The position numbers and the translations under genes were made by a program. Positions 15,457 through 23,241 of a DNA stretch of 34,491 nucleotides are shown piece by piece; position 1 is the first letter of the stretch, and each line of letters starts with the position of its first letter. The notes beneath the pieces were generated by a model, which was not told the DNA's origin, did not search any database, and was given only the letters and a program-made list of their open reading frames with translations. Source of the stretch: an uncultured Roseiflexus sp. (GTDB lineage Bacteria > Chloroflexota > Chloroflexia > Chloroflexales > Roseiflexaceae); the NCBI GenBank assembly GCA_937935075.1, contig CALGYB010000118.1:1-34491 (forward strand), in the 5' to 3' direction.

Positions 15457-15515
15457 TTACAACTTCGTTACCCAGGGGCGCTTCGTCATTGATCTGGTTA
15501 CAAAAATTGTCATTT

Positions 15516-16106
15516 TCATGAAAAAAGGGCGCGTTCGACAATCTCGCACACCACATGCGCCACAGTAATATGCACTTCCTGAATCCGCGCTGTATTTTGC
15601 GACGGAACGCACAGGCACAGATCAACAACACCGACCAGCAACCCGCCGGTCGCCCCGGTCAACCCGATCGTGGTCATGCCGCCATCGCGCGCAGTGCGCA
15701 TTGCCGCAAGCACGCTCGCCGACGTTCCGCTGGTGCTGATGCCGATCACCGCATCACCCGGCTGACCGAGCGCTTCGACCTGACGGGCAAAGACGCGCTC
15801 ATACCCATAGTCGTTGCCGATCGCTGTCAGGATTGAGGTATCGGTGGTCAGCGCAATCGCGGGCAGGCCCCGTCGCTCACGACGAAAGCGGCTGACGAAT
15901 TCCGCTGCGATATGCTGCGCATCGGCGGCGCTGCCGCCATTGCCGCACAGCAGCACCCGGTTGCCGCGCTCAAACGTATCGACAATCCGCTGCGCAATCG
16001 CCACAATGACCGGCAACTGCGTTTCGAGCGTGCGACGCTTGAGATCGATGCCAGCTTCGATCTCTTCGATCACCCAGCGTGTGTACGCATCACTTCGTGA
16101 GTCCAC
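15516..16106 (-). CDS. GmhA-like sedoheptulose-7-phosphate isomerase (SIS domain)
   Basis: 196 aa from GTG at 16106, chosen because GAGGA lies eight bases upstream and because the longer frame to 16160 would overlap the upstream gene. Length fits GmhA (about 192 aa). Visible landmarks are 'LLCGNGGSAADAQHIAAEF' (phosphate site and Glu69), 'IGNDYGYERVF' (97-105), 'GISTSGTSASVL' (phosphate-binding loop; GmhA usually has Asn where Thr128 stands) and 'IQEVHITVAH' with His179. GmhA converts sedoheptulose 7-phosphate to D-glycero-D-manno-heptose 7-phosphate, so a heptose may be part of the polymer. The kinase, phosphatase and nucleotidyltransferase needed to activate the heptose are not in this window. 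An alternative is another phosphosugar isomerase of the same SIS group. Confidence 0.82.
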   Translation of the reverse strand: MDSRSDAYTRWVIEEIEAGIDLKRRTLETQLPVIVAIAQRIVDTFERGNRVLLCGNGGSAADAQHIAAEFVSRFRRERRGLPAIALTTDTSILTAIGNDYGYERVFARQVEALGQPGDAVIGISTSGTSASVLAAMRTARDGGMTTIGLTGATGGLLVGVVDLCLCVPSQNTARIQEVHITVAHVVCEIVERALFS

Positions 16107-16131
16107 AGGCGCTATCCTCAAACTTCCAGAC

Positions 16132-17304
16132 CTACGCAGGAGTGCGCACAGCACCCGCATTCCTGCCGTTCAACAGGCTTTCGTACAGTGTCACGTAGCG
16201 TTGCGCCACTGCATCAATGGCGTATCGGTCCTGAATACGCCGACGGGCGCGGATGCCCCACGTTGGCGTTGCCAGCGCTTCCGCCAATGCCTTTGCCAGC
16301 GCAGCGGCATCTTCCGGCGCAACCAGCCGCCCACTCGTGCCATCCTCGAGCACTTCCACCGAACCGCCAACGCGCGTGGCGACGCATGGCAAACCGCATG
16401 CCATCGCTTCGAGCAGCGCCACTGGCATCCCCTCGGTGCGCGATGACAGCACAAATGCATCGCAGGCGCGCAGATACGCCGCAGTGTCATTTGTGCTGCC
16501 GGTGAACACAACCGACTGCGCAATACCCAGAGCATGCATCTGACGCATCAGATCATCGCGCAACTCGCCATCCCCTACGAGAATAAGGTGCGCATCCGCC
16601 AGCGTCGCATCACGTTGCGCCCATGCGTTCAACAGCACATCCAGCGCCTTGGCGACCGTCAACCGCCCGACGAAGACGACCAGTTTTCCATCGGGCAGAC
16701 CAAGCCTGCGCCGCAAGTCCATGCGCTCATCGGGAGCGGCTGGCGCAAAACGTTCCACATCAACGCCGTTGGCAATATCCCATATACGCTCTTCCTGAAC
16801 CCCCATCGTGCGCAGTTCGTCGTGAATCTCACGAGCAATGGCAACGAAAGCATCCCCCCAGCGCAACGCCGCCGCCACGCGCAGTTTCCCGGTCAGCGGA
16901 CGCAGCCTGGTCAGTTTTGCGACATCACCGCGCGGACCGCGCCCATGCGGATTGATCACCAGCCGTTTTCCGGGCAGCGCACGCGCCATCAGCGCCAGCG
17001 TCATCGGCGAAATCATCTGATGGCAGTGCAGCACCTGGTAGCGCCGTCGCTCGCGCGCCAGGAGCGCGAGACCGGCGGTCAGGTAGCTCAGACCCGCAAT
17101 CGCGCGCCCGCCCTGCATTCCGACGCGATATGTCGGAATGCCCTGAACCTCTTCATATGCCGGCGTTCCGGGATGCGGGCGGGTGACCGCTATCACGTCG
17201 ATGCCGCGCGCCCGCAGCGCCCGGCTGAGCGCCAGCGTATGCGTTTGCGCTCCACCGATGGACGGGTAGAAATCGTGCAGGATCATGGCGACGCCGATGG
17301 GCAT
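16132..17304 (-). CDS. glycosyltransferase family 4
   Basis: 390 aa. N-terminal 'MILHDFYPSIGGAQTHTLAL' is the glycine-rich acceptor-side loop of GT4 enzymes. The C-terminal Rossmann domain has 'VVFVGRLTVAKALDVLL', 'LILVGDGELRDDL' and the E-x7-E region 'RTEGMPVALLEAMACGLP', which binds the nucleotide-sugar. It retains anomeric configuration and acts in the cytoplasm on a lipid-linked intermediate. Strong AAGGAGG before the ATG at 17304. It sits 18 bases after the next GT4 gene and 25 bases before the GmhA-like gene, so it is part of a tight transcription unit. Confidence 0.92.
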   Translation of the reverse strand: MPIGVAMILHDFYPSIGGAQTHTLALSRALRARGIDVIAVTRPHPGTPAYEEVQGIPTYRVGMQGGRAIAGLSYLTAGLALLARERRRYQVLHCHQMISPMTLALMARALPGKRLVINPHGRGPRGDVAKLTRLRPLTGKLRVAAALRWGDAFVAIAREIHDELRTMGVQEERIWDIANGVDVERFAPAAPDERMDLRRRLGLPDGKLVVFVGRLTVAKALDVLLNAWAQRDATLADAHLILVGDGELRDDLMRQMHALGIAQSVVFTGSTNDTAAYLRACDAFVLSSRTEGMPVALLEAMACGLPCVATRVGGSVEVLEDGTSGRLVAPEDAAALAKALAEALATPTWGIRARRRIQDRYAIDAVAQRYVTLYESLLNGRNAGAVRTPA

Positions 17305-17322
17305 TGCGATCCTCCTTCTTAA

Positions 17323-18456
17323 TCAGCGCTGCAAACCGGCGATTCGCGCTCGTCCACGCGCCACCGTCAACGATGCGTACAACTGCTCGTGTCCCCGTAC
17401 ATACTGTTCCAATCCGAATGCGCGGCGTACTTTCTCGCGTCCGCACCGCCCAAACAGGCGCTGGCGCTCAGGATTGTTGAGCGCATCAAGGAGCGCCGTC
17501 GCCAGCGCTTCGACATTCCCCGGCGGGACCAGCCACCCCTCGACTCCTGGCGTCACCAGGGCGCGACAACCGCCAACATCGGTCAGCACAACCGGACGCG
17601 CCGCTGCCATGGCTTCGACTGCCGTCACCGGCAGCCCCTCCCAGAGCGACGAGAGCGCAAAAACGTGCGTTTCCGCCAGCACTTCCGGGATGTCGTGCCG
17701 CAATCCATCGAACGACACCGCGTGAGCAATGCCGAGGTCCTGCGCCTGCTGACGCAGCGCTTCTCCCAGGCGCCCCTCGCCGACGAAGCGGAAGCGCGTC
17801 TCAGGACGTTTGTCCAACACCAGACGCGCGGCAGCGATCAGCAGATGATACGCCTTTTGCTCGCTCAACCGACCAATGGTGGTCACCGTTGGCGGAACAT
17901 GGTCAGCGACCCCTTCGGCAATTGCCAGATACGGGGCCATCGGCACCGAATTATTGATTGTGACAATCCGCGACGCAGGAATGCCCCACTGCCGGACATA
18001 CTCAACGTCAATGCCCGGCGCGACCATCACCAGGCGCGCTGCAAGCGTCCGCGCAGTCAGGCGTTGCAGCGCGCGTCGATGCCATTTCTGCTGATCGTAG
18101 TCACGCGGGATATTGTGCATTGTCGAAACGACCGGCACGCCGGCGGCCGCCCCCACGATCCGCCCCACAACATCGGCGCCGGTCAGGTGCGTATGGATGA
18201 CATCGACCTGCCGGGTGCGCACCAAGCGCGCAATTGTCGAAACAACCTTTGGTTCATAGAAACGTCGTGCGCCCACAACGGTCAGCGGCAGGCGAGCGGC
18301 CTCGAACTCCTGGCGCAGCGGACCGTCATGCAACGCCACGACGTGACTTTCAAAGCGCTGCGGATCAAGGCCGGTCAGCAACCCTGGCAGCAGCCGTTGC
18401 GCGCCGCCGAGCCAGAGCGTTTCGACGATCTGCAGCACGCGAATACGATGATTCAC
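17323..18456 (-). CDS. glycosyltransferase family 4
   Basis: 377 aa from a GTG at 18456, preceded by AAGGAG at seven to eight bases; an in-frame TTG at 18480 is possible but has no ribosome site. The N-terminus 'VLQIVETLWLGGAQRLLPGL' is a GT4 glycine-rich loop. 'VTTIGRLSEQKAYHLLIAA', 'FRFVGEGRLGEAL' and the E-x7-E region 'WEGLPVTAVEAMAAARPVV' identify the donor-binding domain. It belongs to the block of four consecutive glycosyltransferases at 16132-20421. Donor and linkage cannot be read from sequence. Confidence 0.91.
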   Translation of the reverse strand: MNHRIRVLQIVETLWLGGAQRLLPGLLTGLDPQRFESHVVALHDGPLRQEFEAARLPLTVVGARRFYEPKVVSTIARLVRTRQVDVIHTHLTGADVVGRIVGAAAGVPVVSTMHNIPRDYDQQKWHRRALQRLTARTLAARLVMVAPGIDVEYVRQWGIPASRIVTINNSVPMAPYLAIAEGVADHVPPTVTTIGRLSEQKAYHLLIAAARLVLDKRPETRFRFVGEGRLGEALRQQAQDLGIAHAVSFDGLRHDIPEVLAETHVFALSSLWEGLPVTAVEAMAAARPVVLTDVGGCRALVTPGVEGWLVPPGNVEALATALLDALNNPERQRLFGRCGREKVRRAFGLEQYVRGHEQLYASLTVARGRARIAGLQR

Positions 18457-18510
18457 CCTGATGCTCCTTATCCGTTCCAATGCAGAGATGGGCGCTCGAC
18501 TCCCGATACC

Positions 18511-19416
18511 TTATCGCCGCCATGTGGGAGCGTATCGAACCGCCATCACCATCTCGCCGAACAGTTCGCGGCGCGTCCATTTCAACCAGCGCGTCAACGC
18601 AATCATGCAGCGCATCTTTTCCGCCGGATTGATCGGCGCACGCCGGATAATCCGCAGGTACTCCATCACCCAGCGCCAGTGCACCATTGGTGCGCGCCCC
18701 CGATAGGACGGATCAAACCAGCGTTGCCGCTCACGCGCCGACGGATTGGCCCGCACCGACATCTCGCGATGCTCACGCCGAAAGAACAGAGATTCGGGCA
18801 ATTCGTGAATCTCGCCGCGCAACGCAATTTCAGCAATCAGGATCATATCCGACGACGGATAGCTGCCGATGCGCTGCGTTTGACGCAGGACATCAATGCG
18901 ATACAGCCCGAACACCGGGTTCATCCAACCGCGCGCCAGCGGCAGAAACCGGCGAAATCGATCCGATGGGCGTCGCTCGCGGAAATGAAATCCATCACGA
19001 ATGGTGCGCAACCGGCGACCCTGCTCGTCAATAAACGTCGTTGGCGCATAACAGAGCGCCACTCCCGGTTCGCAATCCAGCACATCCACACAGGCGCCGA
19101 TCAGGTCAGGATGACAGCGATCATCGTGCGCCATCCATTTGAAATAGCGTCCACGCGCCAGATCGACCAGCCGATTGTAGTTGAAGGCGGCGCCCATATT
19201 CCGCTCATTGCGGACATAGCGAATACGCCGATCCTGCTGTTCATAGCGACGGCAAATATCGGGCGTTCCATCGGTCGAGGCGTTATCGCTGATGATCACT
19301 TCCAGCCGGTCAAAGCGTTGCGCCAGCACCGACTCGATTGCCTCAGCCAGATACCGTTCGCCGTTGTAGACCGGCATGCCAACCGTCACGGTTGGAGAAA
19401 GATGTTCAGGCGTCAT
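18511..19416 (-). CDS. family 2 glycosyltransferase
   Basis: 301 aa. 'VTVGMPVYNGERYLAEAI', 'VIISDNASTDGTPDIC', 'MGAAFNYNRLV' and the acidic 'KWMAHDDR' form the GT-A donor and metal site. The C-terminal part has 'YPSSDMILIAEIALRG', a typical acceptor-side motif. Soluble or peripheral at the membrane. Shares many positions with the GT2 at 14058-15005, so likely a paralogue. The gene is 27 bases after the preceding GT2 stop and 54 bases before the next GT4 start. Confidence 0.9.
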   Translation of the reverse strand: MTPEHLSPTVTVGMPVYNGERYLAEAIESVLAQRFDRLEVIISDNASTDGTPDICRRYEQQDRRIRYVRNERNMGAAFNYNRLVDLARGRYFKWMAHDDRCHPDLIGACVDVLDCEPGVALCYAPTTFIDEQGRRLRTIRDGFHFRERRPSDRFRRFLPLARGWMNPVFGLYRIDVLRQTQRIGSYPSSDMILIAEIALRGEIHELPESLFFRREHREMSVRANPSARERQRWFDPSYRGRAPMVHWRWVMEYLRIIRRAPINPAEKMRCMIALTRWLKWTRRELFGEMVMAVRYAPTWRR

Positions 19417-19443
19417 GCGTCATTCTACTCCGCATTTATGGCA

Positions 19444-20421
19444 TCAAGGCAGTTCGAGACCCTCGCGCTTATCGGCGGGGCGTCGCATCACGCCACGCAC
19501 AGTGCGCCCAATAGCGGCATACGATTCCTCGCCGAGAAGTGATCGCAGCAGGCGCTTCGTTTTACTCACCGGCCGCTCGAAGGGGAAGAGCGCCAGCCCC
19601 ATCCACGCATGCGCCACACGGCGTAGATAAGGCAATCCGAGTTGCGAGGCATATGCCGCACGATCACACTGGTCCCAACTCAAACGTCGCGCAAACAGGA
19701 TGGGGCGACGCCACACCGGATAGACGCGCGCAATGCCGCGACAGGCAATCGACTGGAACATATCGAGGCGCTCGATGCCGCGATGGTGCGAGATGCCGCC
19801 GGGATGCCAGCGATAGATCATCAGCGGCTCCATCACAAATCCCACCGGTCCATACGCTGCGATCCGAATGAACAGGTCCCAATCCTGCCCCCAACGCAGG
19901 GCGGGATCAAACACACCGACCGCATCGAAGACCGAACGCCGGATGAGCGTCATTGATGGGTTGCCGATGACATTGCGCACCACGTTTTCGTGCATCAGGT
20001 TGCGCCCCGGACGCACGCCAAAATATTCGATATGACGCTCACCAGTTGTTTGATCCCAGCGCCAGCGCAGACAACTGACCATCACGGTTTCGGGATGGGC
20101 GGCAAGGTATGCTGTCTGCCGCTCGATCTTGTGCGGCAACCAGAGATCATCGCCATCCAGGAACGCCACCAGATCGCCGCTCGTCTCGCGGATACCGCGA
20201 TTGCGCGCCGCACCGGCCCCCTGATTGGGCTGTTGAATCAGACGCACACCGTGAGATTCATAGCGTCGCGCGACTTCAGCAGTGGCATCAGTCGAACCAT
20301 CATCAATCACGACGATTTCGTCAGCAGGGCGCGATTGCGCCAGCACACTCTCGATCGCCGCGCCGAGATATGCTGCTGCGTTGTACGCGGTCACCACGAC
20401 GCTCACACGAAAATCACGCAT
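19444..20421 (-). CDS. family 2 glycosyltransferase
   Basis: 325 aa. Standard inverting GT-A enzyme: 'VSVVVTAYNAAAYLGAAI', 'VVIDDGSTDAT', 'GAGAARNRGI' and a full DxD-type metal site 'VAFLDGDDLWLP'. The mid-part 'RWGQDWDLFIRIA' is the usual catalytic-base region (ED/WD motif). AGGAGAGGAT precedes the ATG. Unlike the two 'HDD' GT2 proteins of this locus, this one has the canonical metal site. The C-terminal tail is basic and may help attach it to the membrane. Confidence 0.91.
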   Translation of the reverse strand: MRDFRVSVVVTAYNAAAYLGAAIESVLAQSRPADEIVVIDDGSTDATAEVARRYESHGVRLIQQPNQGAGAARNRGIRETSGDLVAFLDGDDLWLPHKIERQTAYLAAHPETVMVSCLRWRWDQTTGERHIEYFGVRPGRNLMHENVVRNVIGNPSMTLIRRSVFDAVGVFDPALRWGQDWDLFIRIAAYGPVGFVMEPLMIYRWHPGGISHHRGIERLDMFQSIACRGIARVYPVWRRPILFARRLSWDQCDRAAYASQLGLPYLRRVAHAWMGLALFPFERPVSKTKRLLRSLLGEESYAAIGRTVRGVMRRPADKREGLELP

Positions 20422-20496
20422 ATCCTCTCCTCTGGCGTACCCAGCCGCGTCTCAGCGCCACATCCGCCATCACAACGGCATCATGCCGTTCACATA

Positions 20497-21960
20497 TCAA
20501 CCGCGCGCCAGGCTGCCGCGCAGCATGGTGCGCGCCTGGATCAGCGTGTCACGCCCGGCAAACCAGATCGCCCCGATATACGCAGCGGCGCCCGCCAGGG
20601 GGATGATCGCCACCTGGACCCATGCGCTGGAGATCGAGAGAACCAGCGTGGTCACGACAAGCACCATTATTGCGGCGCCCAACAACGCCGGACGCACCGC
20701 GTCCAGCACGCCGATCAGCGGCGCTTTCGTGACCCGACGGATCATCACCAGGTCGAGCGCCATGCACACCAGCGTCAACGCCACATGACCGGCTGCGACA
20801 CCGACAATGCCCCAGAACGTACCGGCATAAAGAACCGCCACCACAACCGGCAGTTTGACCAGCGACAGTTTGAACGTGAGATCAGGGCGACCAATGGCAT
20901 TGTAGATAATGCCCGACAGATAGGAAACGATAGACAGGGCGCTGGCGATTGCAATGAATTGCATTGGTGCAATCATTGGACGCCACACCTCCGCGAAAAA
21001 CACCTGCACGAGCGCCGGAGAGAGCAGCGCCAACCCAAACCCGGCAGGAAATGTGACCAATGACATATAACGCAGGTAGGCGAAATACACTTCGTGAGTC
21101 TTTTCAGGATCGGACTGGGTGCGCGCCAGAACGGGGAACGCCACCGTATCGACAATGTGGCTGACGCTTCGAATCACTAGCTCCGGGATACGGAACGCCA
21201 TGGTGTAGTACCCCAGCGCCGTCGCACCGAGGAGTCGCCCGACCAGCAGGTAGTCAACATTCACCATAAACGAGCCTACCAGGCTGACCCCGGTGATATG
21301 GATGCCATACCCCAGCATCTCGCGCATCACCTGCGGATCGAAGGCGCGAGTCGGGCGCCAGCGGACAATCCACCACGGAATAATGACTTCCAACACTTTG
21401 TTGACCAGTTCGGAGACCACGAGACTCCAGACGCCAAATCCTTGCCATGCCATTCCAACAGCAACAATCGCCCGAATGACATTGCGGACAATCCCCGGCA
21501 GCAGATAGGCTTTGAAGCGCAGATCGCGCTGCAACATCGCCATTGGAACCGTACCGAACCCGATGAGAATCAACCCAACGGAAAGAACGCGCAACAACGG
21601 CGTCACCTGCGGTTCATTGAAAAAAACAGCCAGCGATGGCGCTGCTAGCCATGTACCTGCGTACAGTACCACACTGCTGCCGACACTGACGACAAACGCC
21701 GCATTTTGCGCTTCTTCCAGTCGGTCACGTCGCGCAATCAGGGCGTGACCGACGCCAAAATTGTTGAGCAGATCGAGGTAGGCGATGACAATCGTACAAT
21801 ACGCGATAACGCCGAACTCTTCCGGCACAAGCAGGCGCGCCAGAATAAGCGTCGTCACGAATGTGACGAGGCGTCCGCTTGTGTATGAGAGGAACGACCA
21901 GAACGTGCCGCGAACGGCTCGTTTGCCAACCGTCTCCGATACGGTCGTCGTCGGTGTCAC
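20497..21960 (-). CDS. Wzx-type polysaccharide flippase (WzxC-like)
   Basis: 487 aa, hydrophobic throughout, with about 12-14 predicted membrane segments. The N-terminus 'GTFWSFLSYTSGRLVTFVTT' with 'LILARLLVPEEFGVIAY' and the later 'VDYLLVGRLLGATALGYY' are signatures of the polysaccharide-export subfamily of the MOP superfamily. It flips polyprenyl-linked repeat units from the cytoplasmic to the outer face of the membrane. The start is GTG at 21960, with AAGGAG seven to eight bases upstream. Its presence next to Wzy- and Wzz-type genes supports a Wzx/Wzy-dependent pathway. Confidence 0.92.
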   Translation of the reverse strand: MTPTTTVSETVGKRAVRGTFWSFLSYTSGRLVTFVTTLILARLLVPEEFGVIAYCTIVIAYLDLLNNFGVGHALIARRDRLEEAQNAAFVVSVGSSVVLYAGTWLAAPSLAVFFNEPQVTPLLRVLSVGLILIGFGTVPMAMLQRDLRFKAYLLPGIVRNVIRAIVAVGMAWQGFGVWSLVVSELVNKVLEVIIPWWIVRWRPTRAFDPQVMREMLGYGIHITGVSLVGSFMVNVDYLLVGRLLGATALGYYTMAFRIPELVIRSVSHIVDTVAFPVLARTQSDPEKTHEVYFAYLRYMSLVTFPAGFGLALLSPALVQVFFAEVWRPMIAPMQFIAIASALSIVSYLSGIIYNAIGRPDLTFKLSLVKLPVVVAVLYAGTFWGIVGVAAGHVALTLVCMALDLVMIRRVTKAPLIGVLDAVRPALLGAAIMVLVVTTLVLSISSAWVQVAIIPLAGAAAYIGAIWFAGRDTLIQARTMLRGSLARG

Positions 21961-22105
21961 CGGTATGCTCCTTACGTTTGTTCCAGGTACGTGTCACGCT
22001 GCGCCGGATTGTTATGCCAGGGCATTGGACGCAACCCCAATCACGCTGATGACAGCCTGTACTAAGCGCCTATCCGAATAATTGCGACTGAAGTGCGCCC
22101 GGATA

Positions 22106-22126
22106 GGCGAAGGCATTACCTTCGCC
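22106..22126. repeat. short palindrome related to the one at 3883-3915
   Basis: GGCGAAGG-CATTA-CCTTCGCC, a perfect 8-bp stem with a five-base loop. The core matches the 16-bp-stem palindrome at 3883-3915. It lies in the 357-base gap between the Wzx and propeller-protein genes, next to copy 3 of the ~135-bp element. Confidence 0.6.
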
Positions 22127-22156
22127 CGCCTGACGATCTGTTCCGGATAGACTCCT

Positions 22157-22290
22157 GTAGAGCGATCAATCAGATGTTGCCCAATACTTGCCCGTGTTGA
22201 CCGCCTTGCGCAGCTTTGGCTTCGACAGGCTCAGCCGACGTCAGACGCTCCACGTCCTTGATGGTTCAGGTTTTGGGTAATCGCGCTATA
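22157..22290. repeat. palindromic ~135-bp element, copy 3 (degraded hairpin)
   Basis: Same orientation as copy 2, with terminal repeats 'TAGAGCGATCAAT' and 'TAATCGCGCTATA' and the shared arm 'CAGATGTTGCCCAATACTTG'. The centre keeps GGCTTCGACAGGCTCAGCC, but the left stem arm has substitutions and a deletion, so the hairpin is weaker. It fills most of the gap between the flippase and propeller-protein genes; the rest of that gap (21961-22105 and 22291-22317) shows no gene. Confidence 0.85.
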
Positions 22291-22317
22291 AGAGCCGTTC
22301 GCCTGAATCGTTGCGCC

Positions 22318-23241
22318 TCACCAGCGCATATAGAAACGCTTCCGATGCCCATCCACCAGCGCCAGCCAGGTCCCTTCCCGAAGACGATGGAGATCGAGTG
22401 TGTGCATCCCGCGCTGATTCCAGCCGGATCGCTCTGGTTCAAGCAAGGCTGCTGAACTCCAGGGGCGTTCCGCATAGCGTTCAGCAGTCAGGTCCACGAC
22501 CTCGAATGCCAAGACCCGCGCACCATAGTGCTGCGAACAATCCTGCGCCAACCGGATCAATCGTCCGTTATGGCACACCACCCGCCCTGCCGGACGCGCT
22601 ATTCGCGCATCGCCTGCCACAATCGGGCTGCATGGATGCTCGCGCCAGGGACCATATGGCGTCGTAGCGCCATAGAGACGCAGCGTGTCATTGCGTTTGA
22701 TGTTGGTTCCGGCGAACAGCCACCAGCGCCCCTGATAGAAGAACGGAGTCGGATCGAGATAATCGTCGTCCTCCAGCAATGTGGCGACATACTCCCAGCG
22801 GAATGGAAAGTCGACCGCGCGATACAGCCGCACCTGGCGCTGCGACGCTGTTTCGGGCGTCATATAGTAAGCGCCGTTCCACTCGAATACCAGCGGATAC
22901 GACAGGTGGAACGGCTCGTCCAGCACAATCTGGCAATATTCCCATTCCCGCCCGTTGCGACTGACCGCTACACCGATCTGCCCGCGACGCAGGGTTGCGT
23001 GCAACACCTCGAAAAACAGCCACCAGTGATCGTCGGTGCGTACCACGAACGGGTCAGCGACGAACAGCGCCGGCACATCGCGCACATGCGCCGCTGTGAG
23101 CACCGGATTGCGCATGCCGGGCAACGGCTGCAATCTATCCAGATCATTCCCGCCGTAGATGCCGATCGCCCAGTCATCTTTGCGCCGCACACGACGCAGC
23201 AATGGTAATGCTTTGCGGACGGAGGAGAGAAACGTCTGCAT
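22318..23241 (-). CDS. GINT1 N-terminal / GH43-like five-bladed propeller protein
   Basis: 307 aa without signal peptide or membrane segment. Blades are visible through repeated Trp- and Asp-rich strands: 'FVADPFVVRTDDHWWLFFEV', 'GQIGVAVSRNGREWEYCQIV', 'HLSYPLVFEWNGAYYMTPET', 'DPTPFFYQGRWWLFAGT' and 'RPAGRVVCHNGRLIRLAQD'. This pattern is that of the domain N-terminal to plant glucosamine inositolphosphorylceramide transferase and of related bacterial proteins, with a GH43/GH68-like fold. Bacterial members often lie in polysaccharide loci, sometimes fused to formyltransferase-like domains; here it stands alone. The ATG overlaps the last base of the polymerase stop codon. It may modify or transfer a sugar; catalytic activity is unproven. 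Confidence 0.78.
   Translation of the reverse strand: MQTFLSSVRKALPLLRRVRRKDDWAIGIYGGNDLDRLQPLPGMRNPVLTAAHVRDVPALFVADPFVVRTDDHWWLFFEVLHATLRRGQIGVAVSRNGREWEYCQIVLDEPFHLSYPLVFEWNGAYYMTPETASQRQVRLYRAVDFPFRWEYVATLLEDDDYLDPTPFFYQGRWWLFAGTNIKRNDTLRLYGATTPYGPWREHPCSPIVAGDARIARPAGRVVCHNGRLIRLAQDCSQHYGARVLAFEVVDLTAERYAERPWSSAALLEPERSGWNQRGMHTLDLHRLREGTWLALVDGHRKRFYMRW

Larger units (their letters stand above)
15006..15515. other. 510-base intergenic region with a repeat, an AT-rich patch and a promoter
   Basis: No convincing gene. 15006-15156 includes a 24-base match (around 15121-15144) to the 'NDATPE' codons of the adjacent GT2 gene. 15157-15265 is a dispersed repeat. 15270-15515 is visibly richer in A and T than the rest of the locus and contains a good sigma70-like promoter on the minus strand at 15428-15456. 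Open frames in it are short and lack start signals, although a 20-codon frame overlaps the end of the upstream isomerase gene as ATGA. Confidence 0.6.

Noticed and set aside
15371-15631. 86-codon minus-strand frame in the AT-rich patch
   Set aside because: Most of it overlaps the end of the GmhA-like gene in another frame, and the unique part has no start signal or recognised domain.
17389-19542. 717-codon plus-strand open frame
   Set aside because: It spans two glycosyltransferase genes and their gap on the other strand. It is rich in Arg/His/Gln and shows no domain.
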